Below, piece after piece: positions 1 through 8,028 of a stretch of 64,000 bases of DNA. The position numbers and the translations under genes were made by a program. Source of the stretch: Streptomyces sp. Mut1. Lineage in GTDB: Bacteria > Actinomycetota > Actinomycetes > Streptomycetales > Streptomycetaceae. The notes under the pieces were generated by a model. That model ran no database searches. It was not told where the DNA came from and saw nothing but the letters and a program-made list of their open reading frames with translations. The stretch covers positions 2,046,001 through 2,110,000 of the forward strand of contig NZ_CP120997.1 of NCBI RefSeq assembly GCF_030719295.1, written 5' to 3'. How positions within the stretch are numbered: the stretch's first letter is position 1; each line of letters starts with the position of its first letter.

Positions 1-40
1 CATCAACAGCACCACCGCTCCCCCTCGCTGGAGGCCGCAC

Positions 41-1735
41 GTGCACCCCCGTAAGACATTGACCGCCGCGCTGCTCAGCACGGCCCTCGCGGCCGGAGCC
101 CTCGCGGCGACCGTCGGCCTCGGCTCGGCACAGGCGGCCGACGCGCCGGCCACCGCATCCGCGGGCAACGTACGCATCGCGTACTACGACCAGTGGAGCG
201 TCTACGGCAACGCCTTCTACCCCAAGCACCTCGACACCCGGGGCATCGCCGGTCAACTGGACGTCATCAACTACTCGTTCGGCAACATCCACCCCACCGA
301 CCTCACCTGCTTCGAGGCCAACAAGGCGGCGGGCGACGACAACAACCCCAACGCGGGTGACGGCGCGGGCGACTCGTACGCCGACTACCAGAAGTCCTTC
401 AGCGCCGCCGACAGCGTCGACGGCGTCGCCGACACCTGGGACCAGCCGATCGTCGGCGTCTTCAACCAGTTCAAGGAACTGAAGGCGAAGTACCCCCATC
501 TGAAGATCAACATCTCGCTGGGCGGCTGGACCTACTCCAAGTACTTCAGCGACGCGGCGAAGACGGACGCGAGCCGCAAGAAGCTCGTCTCCTCCTGCAT
601 CGACCAGTACATCAAGGGCAACCTGCCCGTCGAGGGCGGCTTCGGCGGCCCCGGCACCGCGGCCGGCGTCTTCGACGGCATCGACCTCGACTGGGAGTAC
701 CCCGCCTCCTCGGGCGGCCACCTGGGCAACCACTACGCCCCCGAGGACAAGCAGAACTTCACGCTCCTGCTGGCGGAGTTCCGTAAGCAGCTCGACGCGT
801 ACGGCACCGCCAACGGCGGCAAGAAGTACCTGCTGACCGCCGCCTTCGGGGCCGGCCAGGACAAGATCGCGAACATCGAGACCGACAAGATCGGCCAGTA
901 CCTCGACTACGCGAACCTGATGACGTACGACATGCACGGCGCCTGGGACGGCGACGGCCCGACGTACCACCAGTCCCCGCTCTACTCGGGCGCCGACGAC
1001 CCGTCCGACCCGGTCGCGCCCGGCACCGAGAAGTACTCGATCGACAACGCGGTCGACTCCTGGATCGACGGCAAGCCGGCCTACGGCATCGCCGGCGGCT
1101 TCCCCGCGAACAAGCTGACCCTGGGCTACGAGCTCTACTACCGCGGCTGGAAGGGCGTCCCGGAGGGCACCACCCATGGCCTGGCCCAGTCCGCGACCGG
1201 TGGCTCCGCCGCCCGCCCGCTGAGCCAGCAGGCCGGCATCGCGCACTACAAGGAACTCGGCGGCATCGTCGACAACCCGGCGACGACGTACTGGGACGAC
1301 GAGGCGAAGGCGTCCTACTTCTACAAGGACGGCGAGTTCTTCACGGGCCTGGACCAGAAGTCCATCCAGGCCAGGGCCGACTACGCCAAGCAGCGCGGCC
1401 TGGCCGGCGCGATGATGTACTCCCTCCTCGGCCTGGACGACAAGACCACCCTGCTGAACCAGATCAACACCGCGATCGGCGGCTCCACCACCGAGCCCAC
1501 CACCCCGCCGACCACGGACCCCACGGACCCGACCACCCCGCCCACCACCGACCCCACGGACCCGCCCGCCGGTGACTGCGGCTCGGTCCCGGCGTACGTG
1601 GCCGGCACGGTCTACAACGCCGGCGACGAGGTCTCCCACAACGGCCGCACGTACAAGGCCCAGTGGTGGACCCAGAACGAAACCCCGGGCAGCACCGGCG
1701 ACTGGGGCGTCTGGAAGGACCAGGGCGCCTGCTGA
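41..1735 (+). CDS. secreted GH18 chitinase with C-terminal chitin-binding module
   Basis: Predicted to hydrolyse beta-1,4-GlcNAc bonds of chitin outside the cell. The 564-residue protein starts at a GTG six bases after GGAGG. It opens with a Sec signal peptide (basic MHPRK, then an Ala/Leu-rich stretch ending near AQAAD, about residue 33). The GH18 barrel covers roughly residues 45-475 and carries the family signature DGIDLDWEYP near residues 211-220, with Glu218 as the expected acid catalyst. The MTYDMHG and MMYSLLGLDD segments also fit GH18. A Thr/Pro/Asp linker with imperfect repeats (about residues 483-508) leads to a CBM5/12-type module with paired Trp residues (AQWWTQNE) and bracketing cysteines. 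The upstream promoter lies off the window edge. A strong hairpin follows the stop. Family assignment is secure; exo versus endo activity cannot be told. Confidence 0.96.
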   Translation: MHPRKTLTAALLSTALAAGALAATVGLGSAQAADAPATASAGNVRIAYYDQWSVYGNAFYPKHLDTRGIAGQLDVINYSFGNIHPTDLTCFEANKAAGDDNNPNAGDGAGDSYADYQKSFSAADSVDGVADTWDQPIVGVFNQFKELKAKYPHLKINISLGGWTYSKYFSDAAKTDASRKKLVSSCIDQYIKGNLPVEGGFGGPGTAAGVFDGIDLDWEYPASSGGHLGNHYAPEDKQNFTLLLAEFRKQLDAYGTANGGKKYLLTAAFGAGQDKIANIETDKIGQYLDYANLMTYDMHGAWDGDGPTYHQSPLYSGADDPSDPVAPGTEKYSIDNAVDSWIDGKPAYGIAGGFPANKLTLGYELYYRGWKGVPEGTTHGLAQSATGGSAARPLSQQAGIAHYKELGGIVDNPATTYWDDEAKASYFYKDGEFFTGLDQKSIQARADYAKQRGLAGAMMYSLLGLDDKTTLLNQINTAIGGSTTEPTTPPTTDPTDPTTPPTTDPTDPPAGDCGSVPAYVAGTVYNAGDEVSHNGRTYKAQWWTQNETPGSTGDWGVWKDQGAC

Positions 1736-1750
1736 ACGACCCCGACCACC

Positions 1751-1790
1751 CCGAGGGCCCCGCCGACGCACACACCGGCGGGGCCCTCGG
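1751..1790. terminator. perfect hairpin terminator after chitinase gene
   Basis: A 15-bp perfect inverted repeat (CCGAGGGCCCCGCCG and its complement) with a 10-base loop begins 15 bases after the chitinase stop. There is no U-tract, as is usual in Streptomyces. It probably ends chitinase transcription and may also stop readthrough beyond the 3' end of the minus-strand RNase P RNA. Confidence 0.8.
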
Positions 1791-1867
1791 CCGTACGGAA
1801 CGCAGGGGGCGGCGGGCCACCCGAAGGAAGCCAGGACCGCTGTCCGGCGGCGGAGCCGCAGGTAGCG

Positions 1868-2273
1868 GCAGACGAGTCGGGCTGTACGCCGGGTTCTGTC
1901 GCCCGGTCGCCTCGCGGCGGCCGGGGAGACGGCCATCCATCTAGGACCGGCATTGCTGCCGGCCTCGTGCGGTCTACCCGCGAACTCGGGCGGGCAGCCC
2001 TCAAACGTTCGCGCAGGAGCACCGGGGTGCTCCCTCTTGACCTTGCTCCGGGTGGGGTTTACCTAGCCGTCTGGGTCGCCCCAGGCGCTGGTGGTCTCTT
2101 ACACCACCGTTTCACCCTTACCCGGGACCGAGGTCCCGGGCGGTCTGTTTTCTGTGGCACTGTCCCGCGGGTCACCCCGGGTGGCCGTTAGCCATCACCC
2201 TGCCCTGTGGAGCCCGGACGTTCCTCGGGAGGATCCGGAGATCCCCACGCGGCCGTCCGCCCGGCTCGTCTGC
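1868..2273 (-). ncRNA. rnpB: RNase P RNA (M1 RNA), bacterial type A
   Basis: This is the catalytic RNA of RNase P, which matures tRNA 5' ends. Read on the minus strand, the ends GCAGACGAGCCGGGCGGACG and ...CCCGACTCGTCTGC pair to form P1. The conserved core blocks are visible: GAGGAACGTCCGGGCTCCACAGG in the 5' part (split here into GAGGAACGTCC and GGGCTCCACAGGGCAGG), GGTAAGGGTGAAACGGTG, AAACCCCACCCGGAGCAAGG, and the 3' block around TAGATGGATGGCCG with ACAGAACCCGGCGTACAG. A length of about 406 nt is normal for actinobacteria. Exact ends are approximate to a few bases. The open reading frames overlying it in several frames are not genes. Confidence 0.97.
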
Positions 2274-2299
2274 CGTGGGGCCCATGCTACCTGGCCGAA

Positions 2300-2878
2300 T
2301 CAGATGAACTCCGCCGTCTCCAGGTCGAACGAGAACGGCTCCGGGAGGCGGACCGCCTCGCCGAACGGGACCGTGCGGTGCTGCCGGTAGTCGTCGCCCT
2401 CCGGGTCGCTGAACAGCGTCACCGCGGACTCCTCCCGGTCCACCAGCAGGTACAGCGGGATCGGGCCCCTCGCGTAGCAGTGGCGCTTGGCCTCCCGGTC
2501 GGCGGCCGGATTGGACGACGTGACCTCCACGACCAGCGCCACTCCCTCGCACGGCATCCACGGGTCCGCGCCCCGGTAGAGCCGTAGCGCCGTCGGCGCG
2601 AACGTACCGTCGGGGATGACATGTTTCGCTGGACAGCCCCGGCCGCCTCTCAGCTTCAGACCCTTGTGTGCCGAAAAGTCCATGTCCGTCTTCGCGCGCC
2701 CGAGCACCTGTCCGAGGACCAGGCCGATGCAGTCCTCATGATCGCCGTCCGGTGGCGGCTTCAGGGAGATCTCTCCCTGAAGCAACTCCGCCCGGAAACC
2801 CTCCGGTGGGTCCAGAGCCTCGAAGCCTTCCAGCAGTACGTCCGCCTGCGAGAGCCGTTCATGCGGAACAGCGGACAT
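2300..2878 (-). CDS. Uma2-family (DUF820) putative nuclease-fold protein
   Basis: About 192 residues beginning MSAVPHERLSQADVLLEGF. The usual Uma2 (PD-(D/E)XK-like) pattern is present: an ELLQGEI acidic strand near residue 35, a VIPDGTFAP segment with the conserved Asp near residue 86, and VALVVEVTSSNPAADREAKR with the E-V-x-S core and the Lys. Family members are abundant, multicopy and of uncertain function in Streptomyces; nuclease activity is inferred from fold only. I chose the internal ATG at 2878 because AGGAGAGG lies just upstream and homology begins there. An in-frame start at 2917 would add 13 basic residues. The gene ends about 27 bases from the RNase P RNA 5' end, so the rnpB promoter must overlap its 3' region. 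Confidence 0.85.
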   Translation of the reverse strand: MSAVPHERLSQADVLLEGFEALDPPEGFRAELLQGEISLKPPPDGDHEDCIGLVLGQVLGRAKTDMDFSAHKGLKLRGGRGCPAKHVIPDGTFAPTALRLYRGADPWMPCEGVALVVEVTSSNPAADREAKRHCYARGPIPLYLLVDREESAVTLFSDPEGDDYRQHRTVPFGEAVRLPEPFSFDLETAEFI

Positions 2879-2942
2879 GTGGCGCCCTCTCCTCGGTCGC
2901 TCGCCGGAACGGGCCATCGTGGCACAAACGGACCCGCCGCTG

Positions 2943-3452
2943 TCACAACCGGCTCGACGCCAACGCGGTGATGCCCGCCGTCCAAGCCGTGGTGACGGAC
3001 TCCGGGGTGGGGAAGCGGCCGTTCAGTTCCATCATGACCATGCCGTGGGCGAAGGCCCAGGCCGCGCGGGCCAGGTGGTCCTCGGGGGCCAGGGCGCGGA
3101 AGAGCGGGGCGGCGGCGCGGTCCTCCAGGGGGTGGGGGTGGGGGCGGGACGTGGTGAGACGGTAGAGGTGGGGGTGGGCCAAGGCGTGGGCGCGGTAGGC
3201 CGTGGCCAGGGCGGGGAAGGAGCCGGGGGCGGCCGTCTCCGCCGCCTCCAGGGCCTCGGCGGTCTCCGTCAGCATCGCGTCGGCCAGCGCGTCGACCACC
3301 GAGGACTTGTCCGGGAAGTGCTTGTAGAGGGACGGGGCCGTGATGCCCAGCAGCCCCGCGAGCCGGCGCATGGTCAGCGCCTCCGCGCCCTCCTGCTCCA
3401 GGAGCATGCGGGCGGCGGCCAGGATCTGGTGCTGGCGGGCACGGTCGGTCAC
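2943..3452 (-). CDS. TetR-family transcriptional regulator
   Basis: 169 residues, GTG start preceded by GGAAGG. The N-terminal TetR helix-turn-helix is clear: ILAAARMLLEQEGAEALTM, then RRLAGLLGITAPSLYKHFPD (about residues 10-48). The C-terminal part (AFAHGMVMMELNGRF) resembles the WHG/TetR_C ligand-binding domain. It lies 64 bases downstream of the RNB ribonuclease gene on the same strand. Its target is unknown; neither neighbour is an obvious effector gene. Confidence 0.9.
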   Translation of the reverse strand: MTDRARQHQILAAARMLLEQEGAEALTMRRLAGLLGITAPSLYKHFPDKSSVVDALADAMLTETAEALEAAETAAPGSFPALATAYRAHALAHPHLYRLTTSRPHPHPLEDRAAAPLFRALAPEDHLARAAWAFAHGMVMMELNGRFPTPESVTTAWTAGITALASSRL

Positions 3453-3516
3453 GCCGGTCCTTCCGTCGTACGGGCGCGGGGCGCGGGGGCCGGACTCGCG
3501 ATCGTACGAGACGCCG

Positions 3517-4956
3517 TCAGGCCGGTACGAACAGGGCCTTCGCCGTGCCCGGAGCGGCCTGGGCCAGCCGGACCCGCAGGCGCTCGCCCAGGGGCAGGGG
3601 CGCGGTGCCCTCGACGCGGGCGACGATCGCCGGGGCGTCGATGTGGACGGTGCCGGTGGCCGGTTCGTTCTCTTTCACGTCCACCACGTAACCGTCGAAG
3701 ACCTCGCCCACCTTGTCCTTGAGCAGCGCCGCCTCGACCAGGTCCACCGACTCCCGCTCCACGGTGTTGGCCCGGCGCGTGCCCTCCGCCATCTCCTTGG
3801 GCAGCGCGGGCAGGGCGGCCAGGACCCATTCGGGCGGGTCCCGGTCCTCGCAGGCCGCGACGCACAGCTCGGAGGCGTAACGGTCCACGAGGCGGCGCAG
3901 CGGCGCCGTGCAGTGCGTGTACAGGTCCGCCACGGCCGCGTGCACGGCGGGCACCGGCAGGTCGCCGCCGTCGAAGACCGTGTAGCCCGCGCCGCGCAGC
4001 AGCGTCGTGCACTCCTGGAGGAACGCCGCGTGATCCGTGCGCCCCGGGTCGAGCGAGCGGACGAGCCGGGCGTACGGGACGTGGTGCGGCCAGTCGATGT
4101 GCAGGGCGTCGGCGCTGCGCCGCAGCCGGGCCACCGCGCCGTCGGGCGCGACCGGCAGCGTACGCAGGATGCCGGTGCCGCTCTCCGCCATGAGGTGGGC
4201 CGCCGCCATGCCGGTGAGCAGGGAGACCTGGGCGTTCCAGCCGTCGGCGGGGAGCGGGGCGCGGTAGGCCAGGCCGTAGCGGCCGTCGTGCTCGGTGATC
4301 TCCTGCTCGGGCACATTGAGCGAGATGCCGCCCCTGGCCACCTCCTGCTCCTCGCGGAGCGTGCCGATGTCCCGGAGCAGGGCGAGCGGTTCCTCGGCTG
4401 TGCCCGCGTCGATCTGCCGTTGCACGCCCGCGTAGTCCAGCTTGGCGCGGCTGCGTACGAGGGCCCGGCGCACCCGGGTCGCGACCGCCGCGCCTTCCGG
4501 GTCGAGGTCGATCTCCCAGAGGACCGCGGGGCGGACCCGGCCGGGCAGCAGGCTCGCGGCGTCCTCGGACAGGACCTCCGGGTGGAGGGACACCCTGCCG
4601 TCCGGGAAGTACAGCGTCGTGCCCCGGCGGTGGGCCTCGGCGTCGAGCGCGCCGCCTGGGCGCACGAACGCGGCCACGTCCGCGATGGCGTAGTGCACGC
4701 GGTAGCCGTGGGCGCGGCGTTCCAGGTGCATTGCCTGGTCGAGGTCCGTGGACGTGGGCGGGTCGACGGTGAGGAAGGGAAGGTCCGTCGCGTCCGCGTG
4801 CCCGGCGAGCTCCGGGCTCCGCGCGGCGTCCGCCGCCTCGGCGAACACCTCGGGCGGGAAGTCGTCGGGGAGCGACAGCTCGGTGCGCAGGCCGCGCAGG
4901 GCCGCCCGCAGCGGGGTCTCGGCTGCGCCGGTCATGTGCAGATGACGGCGGGGCAT
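3517..4956 (-). CDS. RNB-domain ribonuclease (RNase II/R family catalytic domain)
   Basis: Predicted 3'-5' exoribonuclease, about 479 residues from the ATG at 4956. The RNB active-site block is present as TVDPPTSTDLDQAMHLE near residues 75-90, holding the clustered Asp residues that bind Mg. HYAIADVAAFV, GRVSLHPEVLSEDAASLL and the C-terminal THCTAPLRRLVDRYASEL complete the family pattern. A short OB/S1-like tail follows. It lacks the N-terminal cold-shock domains of full RNase R, typical of the short actinobacterial RNB proteins. A 46-residue extension to 5094 is open but overlaps the divergent gene's promoter and lacks family similarity. Cytosolic. Confidence 0.93.
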   Translation of the reverse strand: MPRRHLHMTGAAETPLRAALRGLRTELSLPDDFPPEVFAEAADAARSPELAGHADATDLPFLTVDPPTSTDLDQAMHLERRAHGYRVHYAIADVAAFVRPGGALDAEAHRRGTTLYFPDGRVSLHPEVLSEDAASLLPGRVRPAVLWEIDLDPEGAAVATRVRRALVRSRAKLDYAGVQRQIDAGTAEEPLALLRDIGTLREEQEVARGGISLNVPEQEITEHDGRYGLAYRAPLPADGWNAQVSLLTGMAAAHLMAESGTGILRTLPVAPDGAVARLRRSADALHIDWPHHVPYARLVRSLDPGRTDHAAFLQECTTLLRGAGYTVFDGGDLPVPAVHAAVADLYTHCTAPLRRLVDRYASELCVAACEDRDPPEWVLAALPALPKEMAEGTRRANTVERESVDLVEAALLKDKVGEVFDGYVVDVKENEPATGTVHIDAPAIVARVEGTAPLPLGERLRVRLAQAAPGTAKALFVPA

Positions 4957-5135
4957 GGTCCCGAGCGTAGGGCGGAGCGCGGAACGCGGCATTCCGAACG
5001 GAGGGCCTTGTGCCCGTGCGGTGGGCCCCTCCGCCCCGTACGAACTGCCTCGCCGTCCCCGTACGCTGACCTGGGGCGTCCGTGCGGTCCGCACACCGCC
5101 GCGCCTCTTCCCCGTACGTACGAAGGAGAACCGCC

Positions 5136-5936
5136 GTGCTCGTGCTGTTGCCGCCCTCCGAAGGAAAGGCCGCCTCGGGGCGCGGGGCGCCCCTGAAGCC
5201 CGAGTCCCTGTCGCTGCCCGGTCTCGCCGGGGCGCGGGCCGAGGTGCTGGACGCGCTCGTGGAGCTGTGCGTGGCCGACGAGGAGAAGGCGCGGGACGTG
5301 CTGGGGCTCAGCGAGGGGCTGCGGGGCGAGGTCGCGAAGAACGCGGAGCTGCGGACGGCGGGGACGCGTCCGGCCGGGGAGCTGTACACGGGTGTGCTGT
5401 ACGACGCTCTCGGCCTTGACTCGCTCGACACGGCCGCCCGCCGCCTTGCGGGGAAGTCGCTGCTGGTGTTCTCCGGGCTGTGGGGCGCGGTACGGGTGGG
5501 CGACCGGATTCCGCCGTACCGCTGCTCGATGGGGGTGAAGCTGCCGGGTCTCGGCGCGCTCGGGGCGTTCTGGCGCGGGCCGATGGCGGAGGTGATGCCG
5601 GAGGCGGCGGGCGACGGGCTCGTGCTGGACCTGCGCTCGTCCGCGTACACGGCGGCTTGGAAGCCGAAGGGGGCGGTCGCGGAGCGCACGGCGAGCGTGC
5701 GGGTGCTGCACGCGCAGGTCGTGGACGGGGTGGAGAAGCGGTCCGTGGTCAGCCACTTCAACAAGGCCACCAAGGGGCGGATGGTGCGCGATCTGCTGCT
5801 CGCGGGGGCGCGGCCGACCGGGCCCGCCGAGCTGATGGGCGTACTGCGGGACCTCGGGTACGTCGTCGAGGGCGAGGCGCCCACGCGGGCGGGGCGGCCG
5901 TGGCAGCTCGATGTGGTCGTGACGGAGATCCACTGA
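5136..5936 (+). CDS. yaaA: YaaA-family (DUF328/UPF0246) peroxide-stress protein
   Basis: 266 residues. The start is the GTG at 5136, six bases after GAAGGAGAA, giving VLVLLPPSEGKAASGRG, which carries the diagnostic PPSEGK motif at the extreme N-terminus. Further family blocks are ELYTGVLYDALGLDSL, LLVFSGLWGAVRVGDRIPPYR and SHFNKATKGRMVRDLL. E. coli YaaA limits free iron and DNA damage during peroxide stress; that role is inferred here. The 5' extension to 5082 has no RBS. The gene is divergent from the RNB gene and followed after 64 bases by the aldolase. Confidence 0.93.
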   Translation: MLVLLPPSEGKAASGRGAPLKPESLSLPGLAGARAEVLDALVELCVADEEKARDVLGLSEGLRGEVAKNAELRTAGTRPAGELYTGVLYDALGLDSLDTAARRLAGKSLLVFSGLWGAVRVGDRIPPYRCSMGVKLPGLGALGAFWRGPMAEVMPEAAGDGLVLDLRSSAYTAAWKPKGAVAERTASVRVLHAQVVDGVEKRSVVSHFNKATKGRMVRDLLLAGARPTGPAELMGVLRDLGYVVEGEAPTRAGRPWQLDVVVTEIH

Positions 5937-5942
5937 CCGTAC

Positions 5943-5967
5943 GTTGCACCCTCCGCAACGCTCGTTG
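5943..5967. promoter_or_regulatory. interleaved GTTGC/GCAAC inverted repeats upstream of aldolase
   Basis: The order is GTTGC, 7 bases, GCAAC, 4 bases, GTTGC, immediately after the YaaA stop and 34 bases before the aldolase ATG. Two overlapping dyads share the central GCAAC. The position suits a transcription-factor operator for the aldolase gene. No regulator can be named from sequence. Confidence 0.45.
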
Positions 5968-6000
5968 CGCACTGCGCCGCCGACCGGGCAGGATGGCCGC

Positions 6001-6621
6001 ATGACCTCCTCCGTGCTGGACCTCGCCCCCGTCGTGCCCGTCGTCGTCCTGGAGGACGCGGCCGACGCGGTGCCGCTCGCCCGTGCCCTGGTCGCGGGCG
6101 GGCTTCCGGCGATCGAGGTCACCCTGCGCACCGCCGCCGCCCTGGACGCGATCCGCGCCATCGCCGCCGAGGTGCCGGACGCGGTGGTCGGGGCCGGCAC
6201 GGTCATCTCGCCCGGCAACGTCTCCGACACCGTGGCGGCGGGGGCCCGGTTCCTGGTCAGCCCCGGCTGGACGGACGCGTTGCTGGACGCCATGCAGGGG
6301 TCCGGGCTGCCGTTCCTGCCGGGGGTCTCGACCACCTCCGAGGTGGTGGCCCTGCTGGAGCGCGGGGTCACCGGGATGAAGTTCTTCCCGGCCGAGGCGG
6401 CGGGCGGCACGGCCTATCTGAAGGCCCTCTCGGCCCCGCTCCCCCAGGCCCGCTTCTGCCCGACCGGCGGCATCTCGCTCGCCTCCGCGCCCTCGTATCT
6501 GGCGCTGCCCAACGTCGGCTGCGTGGGCGGCAGCTGGATGGTTCCCGGCGACGCGGTCGCGGCCCGGGACTGGGGGCGGGTGGAGCGGCTGGCCGCCGAG
6601 GCCGCCGCTCTGGGGGCCTGA
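6001..6621 (+). CDS. eda: KDPG/KHG-type class I aldolase
   Basis: 2-dehydro-3-deoxy-6-phosphogluconate / 4-hydroxy-2-oxoglutarate aldolase, cleaving KDPG to pyruvate and glyceraldehyde-3-phosphate. 206 residues from the ATG at 6001 (MTSSVLDLAPVVPVVVLEDA). Family hallmarks: GGLPAIEVTLRTAAAL with the catalytic Glu, GAGTVISPGN, FLVSPGWTDALL, PFLPGVSTTSEV, and GMKFFPAEAAGG with the Schiff-base Lys, then FCPTGGISLASAPSYLALPNV. The start upstream at 5944 would read through the inverted-repeat element and is not supported. A compact hairpin follows the stop. No other Entner-Doudoroff gene is adjacent, so its substrate may be KDPG, KDPGal or KHG. Confidence 0.94.
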   Translation: MTSSVLDLAPVVPVVVLEDAADAVPLARALVAGGLPAIEVTLRTAAALDAIRAIAAEVPDAVVGAGTVISPGNVSDTVAAGARFLVSPGWTDALLDAMQGSGLPFLPGVSTTSEVVALLERGVTGMKFFPAEAAGGTAYLKALSAPLPQARFCPTGGISLASAPSYLALPNVGCVGGSWMVPGDAVAARDWGRVERLAAEAAALGA

Positions 6622-6626
6622 GCGCG

Positions 6627-6646
6627 GCGGCGGGAGAACCCGCCGC
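6627..6646. terminator. short hairpin after aldolase
   Basis: GCGGCGGG, loop AGAA, CCCGCCGC: an 8-bp perfect stem starting five bases after the aldolase stop. Confidence 0.65.
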
Positions 6647-6721
6647 ACATCGGCACGCATGCTCCCCCGTATCCGGGGCACGACACCTTGTAGGGGACGT
6701 GACCCGCACGCGGGTGACCCG

Positions 6722-6802
6722 GGTTCCGGCAGGCCATCCCCCAGCCCGCCGGAACCGCCTCGGCCCCACCGGCCTCTTCTCCCCCCCTCGGCCGGTGGGG
6801 CC
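6722..6802. terminator. two tandem hairpins between convergent genes
   Basis: First hairpin: GGTTCCGGC at 6722-6730 pairs with 6748-6756. Second: GGCCCCACCGGCC at 6762-6774 pairs perfectly with 6790-6802. They lie between the plus-strand aldolase and the minus-strand RNase H/phosphatase gene (stop at 6829), a typical bidirectional terminator position. A small plus-strand open frame from 6699 (MTRTRVTRVPAGHPP...) runs through both and into the antisense of the next gene; I do not call it. Confidence 0.7.
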
Positions 6803-6828
6803 TTGTGCTGCCCGGAGGTACGTACGCG

Positions 6829-8028
6829 CTACCGCAGGTGGGACGTGTCGTTCAGCAGGCGTACGGAGGCGTTGCCGTCCGCGTAGTACGCCACGGCCGA
6901 GACGGACGCCGCCGACAGCTCCATCCGGAACAGCGACTCCGGGGGCGCGCCCAGGGCCAGCCGGACCAGGGTCTTGATGGGCGTGACGTGCGTGACGACG
7001 AGGACCGTGCGGCCGGCGCAGCGGGCGACGAGGCGGTCGCGGGCCTCCGCCACCCGGACGGCTACCTGGGCGAAGCTCTCACCGCCACCGGTCGGCGCGG
7101 CGTCCGGTGAATCCAGCCAGGCGTCCAGGTCGGCGGCGTACCGCTCCCTGACCTCGCCGAACGTGAGCCCTTCCCAGGCGCCGAAGTCCGTCTCCCGCAG
7201 CCCGTCCTCGACCCGGACCTCCAGGCCGAGCCGGGCCGCGACCGCGCCGGCCGTCTCGCGGCAGCGGCGCAGCGGTGAGCTGACGATCTCCTGCACGGTG
7301 CCGCGCGCGGCGAATGCGGCCGCCGCCCGCTCGGCCTGTTCGCGGCCGGCGGCGGAGAGCTCGGGGTCGGTGCCGCCGCTTCCGGAGAACCGCTTCTGCG
7401 GGGTGAGGGCCGTCTCGCCGTGCCGCAGCAGGACGAGGGTGGCGGGCGCGCCCAGGTCGGGCGCCGAGCCCCAGCCCACCTGCGGGGTGACGGGGTCGGA
7501 GGGCGGCGGGTTCGAGGACTGCGCGGTGGCGGCCACCGAGGAGCGCGGGGTGTCCAAGGCGGCCGTGGACGCCGAGGGCTCCCACCGGTCGCCGCGCCGG
7601 CCCGCGTCCATCGCCTCGTTGGCCAGGCGGTCGGCGTGCTTGTTCCGCTCGCGCGGGATCCACTCGTAGGTGAGGGCGAAGCCCGGCAGGACGCTCGCCG
7701 CCTCGGCCGCGAGGGGCTTCATGTCCGGGTGCTTGATCTTCCAGCGGCCGGACATCTGTTCCACGACCAGCTTGGAGTCCATCCGGACGTGGACCCGGGC
7801 CCCGGCCTCCCCCGGGCCGTCCGGCAGCAGCGCCTTCACGGCGCGGAGGCCGGCGATGAGGCCCTTGTACTCGGCGACGTTGTTCGTCGCGACCCCGATG
7901 TACTCGGCGGCCTCGGCCAGCGTCTCGCCGGTCTCCGGGTCGATGACGACCGCGCCGTAGCCGGCGGGGCCCGGGTTGCCCCGGGAGCCGCCGTCGGCCT
8001 CGACGACGAACTGGCGCGGCCGGCTCAC
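6829..8028 (-). CDS. bifunctional RNase H / acid phosphatase
   Basis: 399 residues, GTG start at 8028, overlapping the TAG stop of the zinc-ribbon gene by one base, so translation is probably coupled. N-terminal RNase HI domain (about 1-140): VEADGGSRGNPGPAGYG, NNVAEYKGLI, VRMDSKLVVEQM and NKHADRLANEAM supply the catalytic Asp/Glu/Asp/Asp set for cleaving RNA in RNA:DNA hybrids. After a linker, a histidine-phosphatase domain (about 195-399) begins LVLLRHGETALTPQKRFSG with the catalytic His and continues SSPLRRCRETAGAV and VVTHVTPIKTLV. This fusion is characteristic of actinobacteria; mycobacterial members act as RNase H and alpha-ribazole-type phosphatase. A link to cobalamin synthesis is therefore possible. 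Confidence 0.95.
   Translation of the reverse strand: MSRPRQFVVEADGGSRGNPGPAGYGAVVIDPETGETLAEAAEYIGVATNNVAEYKGLIAGLRAVKALLPDGPGEAGARVHVRMDSKLVVEQMSGRWKIKHPDMKPLAAEAASVLPGFALTYEWIPRERNKHADRLANEAMDAGRRGDRWEPSASTAALDTPRSSVAATAQSSNPPPSDPVTPQVGWGSAPDLGAPATLVLLRHGETALTPQKRFSGSGGTDPELSAAGREQAERAAAAFAARGTVQEIVSSPLRRCRETAGAVAARLGLEVRVEDGLRETDFGAWEGLTFGEVRERYAADLDAWLDSPDAAPTGGGESFAQVAVRVAEARDRLVARCAGRTVLVVTHVTPIKTLVRLALGAPPESLFRMELSAASVSAVAYYADGNASVRLLNDTSHLR

Noticed and set aside
1960-2290. Small open frames across the RNase P RNA
   Set aside because: The RNA core motifs and P1 pairing explain the sequence; translated products have no coding signature.
3449-5884. Minus-strand 811-codon open frame, and similar long frames on both strands
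   Set aside because: It is a shadow of RNB and YaaA genes: composition is Arg/Pro/Ala-rich, without motifs, and third-position GC bias belongs to the true frames.
6699-6977. Small plus-strand frame MTRTRVTRVPAGHPP...
   Set aside because: It passes through two hairpins and then antisense to the RNase H/phosphatase gene; no Shine-Dalgarno.
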